Positions 26,533-36,700 of a DNA stretch of 64,000 nt are shown here, one piece after another. The stretch comes from Dyadobacter chenwenxiniae. Its GTDB lineage: Bacteria > Bacteroidota > Bacteroidia > Cytophagales > Spirosomataceae. The number at the start of each line of letters is the position of its first letter. Position 1 is the stretch's first letter. Position numbers and translations under genes: made by a program. The notes beneath the pieces are model-generated. The model ran no database searches, was not told the origin of the DNA, and saw only the letters and a list, made by a program, of their open reading frames with translations. The stretch lies in contig NZ_CP094997.1 in assembly GCF_022869785.1 (NCBI RefSeq), positions 2,356,001 to 2,420,000 on the forward strand, written 5' to 3'.

Positions 26533-26580
26533 GTCAGTCTGAGCGGAGTCGAACACCGTTACTTTACGGCGCTCCGCTTA
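26533..26580. repeat. Fragment of a TCAGnCTGAGCGGAGTCGAA-type dispersed repeat
   Basis: GTCAGTCTGAGCGGAGTCGAA at 26533-26553 matches the complement of the CCCTTCGACTCCGCTCAG repeat at 49404-49428. The neighbouring ACGGCGCTCCGCTTA may be its decayed partner arm. It lies in the SusD-PL1 gap. Confidence 0.65.
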
Positions 26581-26592
26581 GCACGTAGACTT

Positions 26593-26637
26593 GCTATTAG
26601 ACTTGCTAAGTCTTAAAGACTTAGCAAGTCTAATAGC
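26593..26637. repeat. Perfect 45-nt palindrome, 22-nt arms with 1-nt loop, family P1
   Basis: The arms GCTATTAGACTTGCTAAGTC..TT and its exact complement flank a single A. It is the same core as the palindrome at 4159-4190 but longer and perfect. It lies in the 172-base gap between SusD pair 2 and PL1 within one operon and has no T-tract, so it is more likely an mRNA-stability hairpin or a mobile palindrome than a terminator. Confidence 0.9.
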
Positions 26638-26655
26638 CGCCGTGACGCAGACCCG

Positions 26656-28410
26656 CTACTTTAACGGATCAAACGTACCCGAAGGCCAGCCGATGTTTTG
26701 TTCTAGTTTTGCATTGTTAGTTAGTGCTGTGCTTGGGATGGCGAAAAAGTAATATTCAGGTAACCAGTTGATCACGTATTTGGTGTCCAACTCTTTGGGG
26801 ACGATTTCCATGTAATTGCGATAAACGGAATCCAGGCTCATGCCGTCGCGTCTGGCGGCGAAATCTTCGGGCGAGATGGCGGAGGTTTTCAGATTTATCG
26901 TTACGCCCGTTCTGCGTTTTCCGTTCAGCCTGGTTTCAAACTGTTTCCAGCGGCGGAGATCCCAGAAGCGCTTTCCTTCGAAGGCGAGCTCTATTTGTCT
27001 TTCATGCAGGATCGCCTGGAACATTTGTGCGCGGGTCATTTTGGGGTTGAGCCCATAAAAACTGTCTGCATTAGGGTCGATGCCGGCTCTCTTCCTGATT
27101 TCTTTTAATTGCGTGTAAGCTTCGTCCAGCTTGTTAATGCCGCATGCGGCTTCTGCGAAATTGAGCATTACTTCGGCGTAACGCATTTCAATCCAGTCGG
27201 TTCCGCTATTGGCGACTGCGCCGGTGGCCAAATTTGGGTCAATGGCTTTGCGAACGTAGAAGCCGGTTACCGTGGCTTTTTGCTCGACGGTCTTGTTGTT
27301 TACAAAATAGGTCCAGAGCCTGTAATTTGCGTTGCCGTTAATGTGCCAGGTGCCTCCGTTGTAGGCAATAGTGTTATCAAATCTCGGGTCGCGGTTTTTG
27401 TAAAACAGCTTTGGGTCGTAGCCTGAACCTTTTTCGTCAATGTTTTTACCGTTCTTCATAGGGAACGCTTGTGCAATTTCCCAGGTCGGCTGGTTGGAGC
27501 CGCTTCCTGTTCCCAAGTAAGAAGGCCGCGTGTTGTTGTCCCAGGTTTGATTTTTATTAATTTGATCCCCTACCTTATTATTATAGCACGTAACCCACAC
27601 AGCCTCAGGATTATTAGCTTCGGTAAACCACAGGTCTTTAAAGCTTTGATGTAATCCAAAACCGTTTGCTTTCAATAAGTCAATCGCCTGTTTGTTAGCG
27701 TCATAAGCGGCTTGCCAGCGCTCCGACAGATCGTTCGGGTTGAATTGCGGACTTGCATAATGTAGTAAGATTCTCCCTTTGAAGCCTGCCGCCGCACCGC
27801 TTGTAATCCTGCCCCAATCATTGGAATCATTCCATTTGCCGGGGAGGTTTTCAATGCTGTAATTCAGGTCGGAAACGATTTGCTGAATGCTTTCGGATGT
27901 GCTGCTTCTGGGGATTGCGGCTTGTTCTTTTTCTCCTTCGCCGATCGCACCAAGCGGTTCCAGCACCAGCGGAACACCACCATACAGTTGTACGAGATCA
28001 AAATACCGGTAAGCGCGAAAAAATGAGACCTGCCCCATCAATTGCTTTTTATAAGCTTCGCTAAGCCCGCTGGAAGGCATTTTGGTCAAAAACTGATTGA
28101 TAGAACGGATCTTTCCGTAATTGTTTGTGGCATTTACAGAAGTCCCGAAATCTGCGACGGTGTTCACCTGCACAGTTCCTTCGAAAAAACGCGTTTCACC
28201 CGAAATCTCATCCGTTGCTTTCAGAAAATCGCCGGTTGGCCACACAGGTAGATTTTGGTCATAAACATAGTCCACATAGCCCCTGGCCAGCAGCGTATCA
28301 TTAAAAACCTGCTCTTCATTAAATGCCGACAGGTCCGTTTTGTCCAGCACTTTTTCGCAGCCCGAAGTCAGTAAAACAGCTGCCAATACAAAAATATGTT
28401 GCGGTTTCAT
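26656..28410 (-). CDS. SusD/RagB-family glycan-binding lipoprotein (pair 2)
   Basis: 584-residue outer-membrane lipoprotein partnering the adjacent SusC. The ATG at 28408-28410 was chosen because it yields MKPQHIFVLAAVLLTSGC with lipidated C18; an upstream in-frame ATG (28452) lies inside the SusC gene and would bury the signal. SusD features are VSFFRAYRYFDLVQLYGGVPLVLEPLG and the C-terminal ILHERQIELAFEGKRFWDLRRW motif. It starts 11 bases after the SusC stop. As the pair heading an operon with PL1, GH95 and MGH1-like genes, it presumably binds a pectic oligosaccharide. Confidence 0.95.
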   Translation of the reverse strand: MKPQHIFVLAAVLLTSGCEKVLDKTDLSAFNEEQVFNDTLLARGYVDYVYDQNLPVWPTGDFLKATDEISGETRFFEGTVQVNTVADFGTSVNATNNYGKIRSINQFLTKMPSSGLSEAYKKQLMGQVSFFRAYRYFDLVQLYGGVPLVLEPLGAIGEGEKEQAAIPRSSTSESIQQIVSDLNYSIENLPGKWNDSNDWGRITSGAAAGFKGRILLHYASPQFNPNDLSERWQAAYDANKQAIDLLKANGFGLHQSFKDLWFTEANNPEAVWVTCYNNKVGDQINKNQTWDNNTRPSYLGTGSGSNQPTWEIAQAFPMKNGKNIDEKGSGYDPKLFYKNRDPRFDNTIAYNGGTWHINGNANYRLWTYFVNNKTVEQKATVTGFYVRKAIDPNLATGAVANSGTDWIEMRYAEVMLNFAEAACGINKLDEAYTQLKEIRKRAGIDPNADSFYGLNPKMTRAQMFQAILHERQIELAFEGKRFWDLRRWKQFETRLNGKRRTGVTINLKTSAISPEDFAARRDGMSLDSVYRNYMEIVPKELDTKYVINWLPEYYFFAIPSTALTNNAKLEQNIGWPSGTFDPLK

Positions 28411-28421
28411 ACCAGTCCGTT

Positions 28422-31400
28422 TTAAAGTGTAAGATTTAATCCCAATGACCATGTTTTCATCAACGGATACACATTGTATGCGCCTACCGAGCCTTTGTAA
28501 TCGTAGGGGTTATAGAAATTGAAAGGGTTCATGGCCACGCCGATAATTTTCAGTCCGCTCACGCCCAGCCTTTTTGAAAGATTTTGTCCAATACTGTAAG
28601 ACAAATTCATGCTGCGCATACGGAATACAAATGCATCCCGGAACCAGAATGACGAGGCGACGGAGTAAGTGTCGTCGTAATAAGGGTCCGGATAGGCTGC
28701 ATCCGGGTTTTCAGGCGTGTAATGATCTGCCCAGAAAACAGGCCTTGAAACGTCCACGGCCGCCTTTTTGCGTGCATCGCCATCGACAATGCCCTGTCCG
28801 CCAAAGGACCCTGCGGTTACGACATCGAGCTTAAATCCTTTGAAGCCAAAACCAAACGAGAACCCGAAGTTGTAATGGTTGTTCTCCTTTTTACTCAGGT
28901 AATCCATGTCGTCCTCGGTGATTTTACCGTCGGGGGCTTCGTAACTTCCGTCCGTCTGTCGCGGGCCTCGAATGTCTTTATAGTAAAGCATTCCCGGCAT
29001 CGGCGCCCTGCCGAAGATCGTGTAATCATTGTTTTGTTCAAGAAACCGGTCTACCTCGTCCTGTGAACGGAACATGCCCAGATATTGATAGCCCATTATT
29101 CCACGATCGCCGGAAAGACCCGTCGGGTCGAGCCAGGTGCCTCTGTTGGTAGGCGCCACATCGACGAGAATGTTGCGGTTGTCATTCCAGGCGAGGAAAG
29201 CGTTCACATTATAATCAATGCTCTTGCCAATTTTGCTGCTCCAACCGGTCGAAAACTCAAAACCAAAGGAATTAATGGTCTCATAATTTTCGGAAGGCAT
29301 CACAGAGCCAATGGTCAGCGGGACAGATGAGGACAATGTGGTAAGCAGATTATAGCCATGATCGTGGAAAAAGTCAAAACCGGTTGTCAATCTGCTGTTC
29401 AGGAAAGATGCGTCGAGACCAATGTTCTTTTTGGTAACATCATCCCAGCGGCCAAAATAGTTAGGAAGTTTTTCCAGTTTTATCCCAACCGTCCGGTCGC
29501 TGTTTCCGCCGAAAACGGCTCCATTGGAAGCCTGGGGCGTATAGCGTTGCAGCCATTGCCAGTTTGCCGTGCGGTCGCCGCCCAGAAATCCGATGGAAGC
29601 GCGGAGTTTCAGAAAGTTGATGAAGCTAAGTTTTTCTTTAAATAAACTTTCTTCCGACAACACCCAACCAGCCGAAACCTGCGGGAATGTTCCCCAGCGA
29701 TATTCCGGAGCAAATTTAGTGGAGGCATCGCGGCGGAAAGAAACTTCCAGTAAATAGCGTTCGGCAAAACTGTAATTTAACCTGCCGACATAAGAAAGAA
29801 TGCCGCTTTCATTCGCGGTATTCGGGCCTATGTCTTTGGCTCCCAATGCAGACATTAAATAGTCATTACCGCCTTCAAAAATACCTTCTTTAAATGTGGC
29901 AATGCTTTCGGAGTAAATTTCCGACTGCTCCACCAATGCCAGCGCGCTGATAGAATGCCTGCCAAAATCACGTGCATAACTCAGGTTCACATTCATTTGA
30001 TAAGACTCGGAAAACCCGGGGTTGAACCTCAGCCGGTCACCATTGTTAAGCCTTGTGGGTGCATTGGGCGTGCCGCCGTAAATGTGCCGGTTTTCGCCTT
30101 GCATGGAAAAACCATATGTCTTATAATAGGTGCCAAACTGTTTTCCCCAATCATTGCCCAGGTTTTTGTTGTAAACCCCGCGGACTTTCAGGCCCTGAAC
30201 AAAAGGAACATTGTATTCCAGGTAAGCATTAATGTTCAGCACAACGTTTCTGGCGCGGGTGTAGTTATTGAGTTTTTGCGCTTCGAAAAAGTGGAAGCCA
30301 GTTGAGTTGGAGCCGCCGGGAAGCAAAACCGGTAAGCCATTGACATAGGGGGGTATGAATTGGGGTGTATTTAAAAGGTTGGTCACATCTTTCTCCACAT
30401 TCTCTCCGCCCTGTTTGAGGTAAAATAATTTGTTGTCTGACAAATTTCCGCTCACCCCCAATCCTACTTTCAGGTTTTTGGTAATCTTCACGTCGCTGCT
30501 CGCGCGGAAATTCCATTTCTTATAACTGATGTTATCGACATTTCCGTTTTGTGCAAAATACGTTGCGCCGGCAAAGAATGTCGCCCGGTCCGTTCCGCCG
30601 CTGATATTGAGTGCATGCCGTGTATTGAATGATGGTTTCCAGGCCATATCAAACCAGTCATAATTGTTATTTTTAAAATGATCGAGCTCGTCCGGTGAGT
30701 AAAATTCCGGATCGTTTGGCGCAAGACCTTTGGTTTTATTAAAATCGTTCAGGTAAGTGGCAAGCTGCACGCCATTCATCATTTTGGACCGGTCCGTTGC
30801 TTCCGACATGCCGAATGTGGTCGTATAATTGACCTGTGGCTTGCCTGCTTTTCCACGCTTGGTGCGTACAACAACCACGCCCAATGCTGCTCTCGCACCA
30901 TAAACAGCCGCGGCTCCATCTTTTAGAATGGATAAATTTTCAATTTCAGATGCATCGAGCAATTGAAAATCGGCTTCCGTACGAATCACATCATCAATGA
31001 TAAAAAGCGGTGAATTGCTGCCGCCATCTTTTGACGCTTTTGTAGGATTACGGATCACGATGGACGCCGGTGTGCCGGGACGTGCTGAGCCTCCGCTTAC
31101 GGAGATTCCCGGCAACTTGCCCGCTAACGCGGATGAAATGTCGCCAACCGGAAGCTCATCAATCTCATTAATTTTTACTGTCGCAACCGCACCCGTCAAA
31201 TGCGAACGCTTTTGCTCGCCATAACCCACCACGACCACATCTTCCAATGCTTTCACATCCGGCTCCAAAGCAATCTCCACAGACGACCGGTTACCAATCT
31301 CCATAGTTTGTTTCAGGAAACCCACATAGCTGATAATAATCGATTTTCCGTCGGCTGGAAGGTTGAGTGAAAACTTACCCGCTGCATCCGTAGTTGTTCC

Positions 31401-31556
31401 CTGTGTCGTTCCCGCAATGAGAACAGAAACGCCTGCCATTGGCTCTTTGGAGGCTGCATCGGTCACGACACCCTTCAACTGGCGGTTCTGCGCAGTGCCG
31501 GAAAAGGACATGGCCAAAAGAAATAGAAAAAGTAGAAAAACCCTTGCCATATTCAT
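28422..31556 (-). CDS. SusC/RagA-family TonB-dependent transporter (pair 2)
   Basis: 1044-residue outer-membrane transporter. It has a signal peptide (AMSFSGTAQ|N), a CarboxypepD_reg-like domain (about 26-105), the DVVVVGYGEQKRSHLTGAV signature, and plug motifs LFIIDDVIR and IENLSILKDGAAAVYGARAA. The final strand is WSLGLNLTL. It has no STN domain. The plug shows IIDDV where most SusC proteins have VVDGV, a small deviation. It heads the 11-gene unit ending at 10905, whose promoter must lie in the 31557-31840 gap. A second start six bases downstream (MARVFLLF) is equally plausible. Confidence 0.95.
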   Translation of the reverse strand: MNMARVFLLFLFLLAMSFSGTAQNRQLKGVVTDAASKEPMAGVSVLIAGTTQGTTTDAAGKFSLNLPADGKSIIISYVGFLKQTMEIGNRSSVEIALEPDVKALEDVVVVGYGEQKRSHLTGAVATVKINEIDELPVGDISSALAGKLPGISVSGGSARPGTPASIVIRNPTKASKDGGSNSPLFIIDDVIRTEADFQLLDASEIENLSILKDGAAAVYGARAALGVVVVRTKRGKAGKPQVNYTTTFGMSEATDRSKMMNGVQLATYLNDFNKTKGLAPNDPEFYSPDELDHFKNNNYDWFDMAWKPSFNTRHALNISGGTDRATFFAGATYFAQNGNVDNISYKKWNFRASSDVKITKNLKVGLGVSGNLSDNKLFYLKQGGENVEKDVTNLLNTPQFIPPYVNGLPVLLPGGSNSTGFHFFEAQKLNNYTRARNVVLNINAYLEYNVPFVQGLKVRGVYNKNLGNDWGKQFGTYYKTYGFSMQGENRHIYGGTPNAPTRLNNGDRLRFNPGFSESYQMNVNLSYARDFGRHSISALALVEQSEIYSESIATFKEGIFEGGNDYLMSALGAKDIGPNTANESGILSYVGRLNYSFAERYLLEVSFRRDASTKFAPEYRWGTFPQVSAGWVLSEESLFKEKLSFINFLKLRASIGFLGGDRTANWQWLQRYTPQASNGAVFGGNSDRTVGIKLEKLPNYFGRWDDVTKKNIGLDASFLNSRLTTGFDFFHDHGYNLLTTLSSSVPLTIGSVMPSENYETINSFGFEFSTGWSSKIGKSIDYNVNAFLAWNDNRNILVDVAPTNRGTWLDPTGLSGDRGIMGYQYLGMFRSQDEVDRFLEQNNDYTIFGRAPMPGMLYYKDIRGPRQTDGSYEAPDGKITEDDMDYLSKKENNHYNFGFSFGFGFKGFKLDVVTAGSFGGQGIVDGDARKKAAVDVSRPVFWADHYTPENPDAAYPDPYYDDTYSVASSFWFRDAFVFRMRSMNLSYSIGQNLSKRLGVSGLKIIGVAMNPFNFYNPYDYKGSVGAYNVYPLMKTWSLGLNLTL

Positions 31557-31840
31557 CGAATGATTTAAAATAGAACTATTTCAATACAACTTCGATTATC
31601 CATTGATAAAGTACAATAGAAACCCTGTTCAAGTCTATTTATACAGAATCTGGTAAGCAAGATAATTTTCGATTTTATTTCTGCACACGTTACCGGGAAC
31701 GATTGCAAAGGCAAAAAGTAAATGTTCGAAATTAAACGAAAGTGTTAAAATGACACAATGTAGTATAATGCAAAATATCCAAAGGTGACTAAAAGCAGCT
31801 GATTAAAATTGTACTTTTTCTCTATCGATGATTTTTGAAG
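31557..31840 (-). promoter_or_regulatory. Long A/T-rich leader upstream of SusC pair 2
   Basis: The gap between the SusD pair 3 stop and this SusC start is 347 bases. It holds a terminator at its far side and otherwise about 280 A/T-rich bases with no gene. Since it precedes the pectate-lyase operon, the promoter must be here. I find no exact TAnnTTTG box or clear operator on the minus strand, so the regulator of this unit is unassigned. Confidence 0.4.
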
Positions 31841-31841
31841 C

Positions 31842-31880
31842 AAAATAAAAAAGCCCGGCTTGCATAAAAGCAGACCGGGC
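31842..31880 (-). terminator. Rho-independent terminator after SusD pair 3
   Basis: On the minus strand a 6-bp GC stem (GCCCGG ... CCGGGC, 31853-31880, with a partly complementary interior) is followed by TTTTTTATTTTG at 31842-31852. It lies just after the SusD stop at 31904 and separates the STN-SusC unit from the pectate-lyase operon. Confidence 0.85.
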
Positions 31881-31903
31881 CGACATGAATGAACTATAAA
31901 AAC

Positions 31904-33685
31904 CTAGTAACCAGGATTTTGCTTAATTTTCTTATTTTGGTCAATCACCGGCTGCGGGATTGGGTTCATGTACATTTTCTTGGTAAAAACGTGCGGATGG
32001 TTTAATCCTACCACTTCATACACCCACTTTCCTTTGTTATCATTCGGCGATGAGTTTGTGATTTTCATACCATGGAAATCTTTGTTCATCACATCCTCGG
32101 CAATCACCCAGCGGATAATGTCGTAGAATCGTTTTGTTTCAAAGCACAACTCTACGCGGCGTTCGCGGCGAATGGCCTGGCGCATGGTTTCCTTGGTCAG
32201 TCCGGCGGCCAGTTCAGGCAAATTGGACCTTTTGCGGATCGCATTAACAGCGGCATAAACTGAGGCGTCTGGTCCGGCGGCTTCGTTTTGCGCTTCCGCA
32301 TAATTCAACAGCACTTCGGCGTAACGATAATAAACGAAGTTCTGCCCGCTTTGCGCGCCACCGCGGGGTTTCAGCGGGTTGATTTTCTTTTTGAAATAAT
32401 AACCTGTGTTACCCACGTCGTCCGTTCCGAAATCGATCTGATTTTTGGAAGGCCTAACCTTATCAATGCGCGTATAAATGGTGTCCACTTTTGCCATCCA
32501 ATCCTGCTTATAAGGTGCGCCGTCGTACACGATGAAGTCATAAAAGCGCTTCTCGCGGTTCACATAAGGCTTTTGCGGATCGTAACCGGAAGTTGGGTCG
32601 GTAATGGGCTTTCCATTGGCCATCGCAAACTGGTCGACCAATTCCTGCGTCGGACAATAGTTACCCCAGGTGTAATATACGCCGTCGATCCAAACCGGGC
32701 CGCCGTACTGCTCGTAATTGGAACCCATGATCACAGGCACGATCTGGCGATCCCAGATGATTTCTGAATTGTATTCATTTTTTTCCCACCAAAGCGCAGA
32801 CACGTCCGAAAACAGCGCATACTGACCGCCAAAAGTATCCATGAACTTCTTATTGGTCGCAGCTGCTTTCTGCCAGCGCTTCGCATCAAAATTTCCGAAC
32901 GCGATCAGCTTGTTAGGATCGGCGCCTGATGGCGGCGTGGCCGTATTAAATGCCGGACTGGCCGCATACAGTTCCAGCCAGCCTTTCAACGCGAGCGCAG
33001 CACCCAACGTAGCGCGGCCTGCATCGGCCTCGCCGGCATTGTATTTCGCGGGCAGCAGCTTGTTGGTCACGATCTGATCCAGTTCCGTAGTAATGAAATT
33101 GAATGTTTCTTCAAACGTACTGCGCTCATTATAAAGCTCTTCTTCACTCATTTTGTTCCGATCCAACGTTGCTGTAATGATCGGCAGACCGCCCAGGTGC
33201 ATAAAAAGCTCACTGTAATAATAGGCACGCAAGAACCGCACTTCATCCGTGCGCTTCTTGATATAAGCCTCGGAAAAATTAGCCGCGTTTTCGGTTATTT
33301 TCTCGATGAACAAATTACACTTCCTGATTTTGGTAAAGCCTGCTCCCCAGGACGCATAATCCGTTGCATTGGCATTGGCGTGGTCCATGGGCGTTCCCTG
33401 GTTCACGGCCGGGTCCACGATCCCCTGGCGCCAACTATATGATTTCCAGTAAAAACCGGCATCATTGTCGTCGGTAAAATTGTCCAGGTTATCCGGCGAA
33501 TTCCATTTGTTGGAAAGCGCGCTGTAAATGTCGTTCAGGAAAAGATCGGCGTTGCCTTCGGAAGCCCACTGAATGTCGTCGGTAAGCCTGCTTTTGATCT
33601 GATTGTCCAGGAAATCTTCCTTACACGATGTAGTAAGGCACATTCCGAGCGCTGCGGCAAAAATGATTTGTTTGATATTTTTCAT
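31904..33685 (-). CDS. SusD/RagB-family glycan-binding lipoprotein (pair 3)
   Basis: 593-residue outer-membrane lipoprotein. The ATG at 33683-33685 gives MKNIKQIIFAAALGMCLTTSC with lipidated C21; an in-frame ATG five codons upstream (33700) is also possible. Conserved features are RFLRAYYYSELFMHLGGLPII and AIRRERRVELCFETKRFYDIIRW near the C-terminus, and VYYTWGNYCPTQELVDQFAM in the loop-rich half. It follows the STN-type SusC by about 24 bases and is followed by a terminator, so this regulated unit carries no enzyme genes of its own. Confidence 0.95.
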   Translation of the reverse strand: MKNIKQIIFAAALGMCLTTSCKEDFLDNQIKSRLTDDIQWASEGNADLFLNDIYSALSNKWNSPDNLDNFTDDNDAGFYWKSYSWRQGIVDPAVNQGTPMDHANANATDYASWGAGFTKIRKCNLFIEKITENAANFSEAYIKKRTDEVRFLRAYYYSELFMHLGGLPIITATLDRNKMSEEELYNERSTFEETFNFITTELDQIVTNKLLPAKYNAGEADAGRATLGAALALKGWLELYAASPAFNTATPPSGADPNKLIAFGNFDAKRWQKAAATNKKFMDTFGGQYALFSDVSALWWEKNEYNSEIIWDRQIVPVIMGSNYEQYGGPVWIDGVYYTWGNYCPTQELVDQFAMANGKPITDPTSGYDPQKPYVNREKRFYDFIVYDGAPYKQDWMAKVDTIYTRIDKVRPSKNQIDFGTDDVGNTGYYFKKKINPLKPRGGAQSGQNFVYYRYAEVLLNYAEAQNEAAGPDASVYAAVNAIRKRSNLPELAAGLTKETMRQAIRRERRVELCFETKRFYDIIRWVIAEDVMNKDFHGMKITNSSPNDNKGKWVYEVVGLNHPHVFTKKMYMNPIPQPVIDQNKKIKQNPGY

Positions 33686-33709
33686 AATACGATTATCCAT
33701 TTTTTGAAA

Positions 33710-36700
33710 TCAGAATGTCACATTTAATCCGAACACATACACTTTTTGATTCGGATAAGCCGTCTCACGATCGGTCGCTCCCACTTCCGGGTCCATAAAC
33801 TTCATCTTGCTGGCTGTAAACAAGTTCTGGCCGGAAGCGTAAACCCGCACATTCTGGATTTTGATGGATTTAGTGAGGCTTGCCGGAAGCGTGTAGCCAA
33901 TGATGGCCGTTTTCAAGCGGATATGGTTCGTGTTCTGCATCCAGAAATCCGAGAGCTGCGTGTTGTTTGCATAAGGCGCCTGGTTTGCGCGTGGGTAACG
34001 GGCGTCCTGGGTTTGCGGCGTCCAGCGGTTGTCGTAATATTCGTAGCTGGAATTACTGTTGTTGTTATTGAACGGAATGGTCTGGAACTGGCGGATATCC
34101 AGGTCAGCCATGGACGATCCCTGGAAAAACAGGTTTGCGTCGAATCCTTTCCAGCTTGCCGTAGCATTCAATCCGTAGGTCAGGAACGGGTAAACCGGGT
34201 TGCCAATCACCGTTTCATCATTGGAATCAATCTTTCCGTCGGGCGTGCCGTTCGGTCCGCTGATGTCGGCATAGCGAATGTCACCAGGGCGTAGCGTGCC
34301 AAATTGCGTAATGTTGTAACCGTCGGCCGCATTGATCAGGCCATCGTCATTGGTGTCGTCTTCCGTGCTGAAAATGCCCATAGTTTCGTAGCCAAATTGC
34401 GTTCCAAGCGGGCGGCCGGTGCGGCTGCGGTTGGGATTGTTGCGCGTGGCAGCCGTTTCGTAAACCTTGATCATTTTGTTTTTGGCAAAGCTTACATTGG
34501 CATTCAGGCCCAGACGCAGGCCATTAGCCAGACGGTGATTTGTGCCCGCACTTACTTCAAAACCATTATTTTCCATAATCCCGCCGTTTTCATCCGCGAG
34601 TGCCAGGCCATATTCAACCGGCACGCTTACCGCTGGTGGCAGCAGCATGCCCGTGCGTTTTTCATGGAAATAATCTGCTTCCAATGTTAGCATTCCGCGC
34701 CAGAATGCGGCTTCAATCCCAATGTCTGTTTTAGTAGAAATTTCCCAGGTAATGTTCTGATTGGCCTCATTGGGAACAATTGCACCCTGCACCATCGAAC
34801 CGGTTCCGAAAGCATACGCGTTGCCGTTGAGGTTATAACCCGTCAGATATTGAAAAGCCGTTCCGGCCAGGTTACCCGATTTCCCCCACGATCCGCGCAC
34901 TTTCAGGTTGTCCACCCAGCTCACGGAATTTTTGAGAAAACTTTCTTCTGAAACCACCCAGCCCGCTGAGAATGCGGGGAAGTAACCCCATCTTTTTCCC
35001 GGCGCAAAATAATAATGTCCATCATAACGGCCTGATGCTTCCAGCAAATATTTGCCCGCATAAGCATAGCCTACGCGATACACATAACCGATCTGACTGC
35101 CGGTCGACGAGGTGCCGCCGTTGTCGAAATCATTCTTGTTTGAGCTCCCCATATTCAGCTCATCCACGTCCACCGCGAAGTTGTTGCGACGCGCCGAGAA
35201 AAGCTCATAAGTGTTATTCCTGGCTTCCGCAACCAGCAATCCGGTGAAGTCATGCTTGCCGAAAGTGTTGTGATAATTAAGGTAACCCTGGTATGTAAAC
35301 GTTTGCGTTTTGATAAACTGCTGGGCAAGCCAGGAGAATGCTGCCGCGCCGCCTTCGGATGTTGAAATCTCCCTTTTGTAAGAGTAAGGCGTGGTGTTCA
35401 GATCCTGGGTGTAATAATAGAAAGGCTTGTGATATCCTTTCTTGGTCCGTGTTATTGGATCGTAGCTGAATGTTCCTTTTACGCTTAGCCCTTTGATAAA
35501 CGGCAGCTTTTGTTCAATGGCAATCGTTGTCAGCAGTGTCGAGTTATTGTTTTTGGTATAACCCGCATTCAAAATCCCCACCGGCGAGTTTCCTGCAAAT
35601 TCTCCCCACAAACCATTGCTGTAATAAAGACTGCGCGTCGGAATGTATTTGAAACCATTGCGGAAAAGGTTAGCAGCAGAAACAGCCGTGTCCACAGAAG
35701 AAACACGCTCCACCGCTCCTATGAGCGAAAGGGAAACAGTCGTGGTTTTTGTTGCCTCCGCGGTAATATTAATGTTATAGCTGTAACGTGAATATTTCAC
35801 GGGATCAAACATTCCGTTTTGTTTCAGGAAGCCAAGGCCGGTTTGATATTTGATCCGGTCCGATCCGCCACTGAGCTGCAATGCGTAATTCTGCATGGGT
35901 GCATTCATGTTCACGAGATCCTTGGTGTTGCTGATCGGGTATTTGTCGGGATCTTCGCGGTTGAGATTAATGTAATTTTCAACCACATCAGTTGCAAATG
36001 GCAGCTGTGTCCCGTTCGGGTTTTCGTTCAGATATGCTTCGTTTTTGAGTCGCATATAGTCTTGTGCGCTCAATAGCTTGGGATAATAGGTTGGCGTTTG
36101 GGTTCCGTAGTAACTGCTCAATGTTAATGTTGGAGCGCCAGTTGCGCCTTTTTTCGTCGTAATGAGCAACACGCCGTTCGCACCGCCCAGGCCGTAGGGC
36201 GCCACCGCGGCTGCATCTTTCAAAACGGTTACTGTTTCAATAGAACCCGGATCGATCTGGTTTATATTATCCCGGATAATCCCGTCCACAACAACCAGCG
36301 GGCGGTTATTTCCAGTTGTTCCAATCCCGCGAATGTATATCTGAGGCGAGTCGTTTCCCGGCTGTCCGCCATTGGGCCGCATGCTTACGCCGGCAACCCT
36401 TCCTGCGATGGAGTTGGAAATGTTAGGGACCGGATTTTCCGCAATCTCACTTCCCTTCACCGATGCGATCGAGCCTGTTAATGTCGATTTCTTCTGCGTT
36501 CCATAACCCACAACCACCACTTCGTCCAGTGCTTTCGTATCCAGAACCAGATCCACTTTAAGGTCCGTAGCATTGCCAACGGTCACTTCCTGAGACAGAT
36601 AGCCCACAAATGAAAAAATCAACACCGCATTGCCATCAGGAACATCAATTTGAAAATTACCCGAGACATCGGTCGTTGTTCCTCTTTGGGTTCCTTTCAA

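Noticed and set aside
28411..28452. Upstream in-frame start for SusD pair 2
   Set aside because: It lies within the SusC coding end and would bury the lipobox signal.
31557..31903. Possible small RNA or gene in the longest gap
   Set aside because: Apart from the terminator it is A/T-rich sequence with no stable hairpin or open frame of note.
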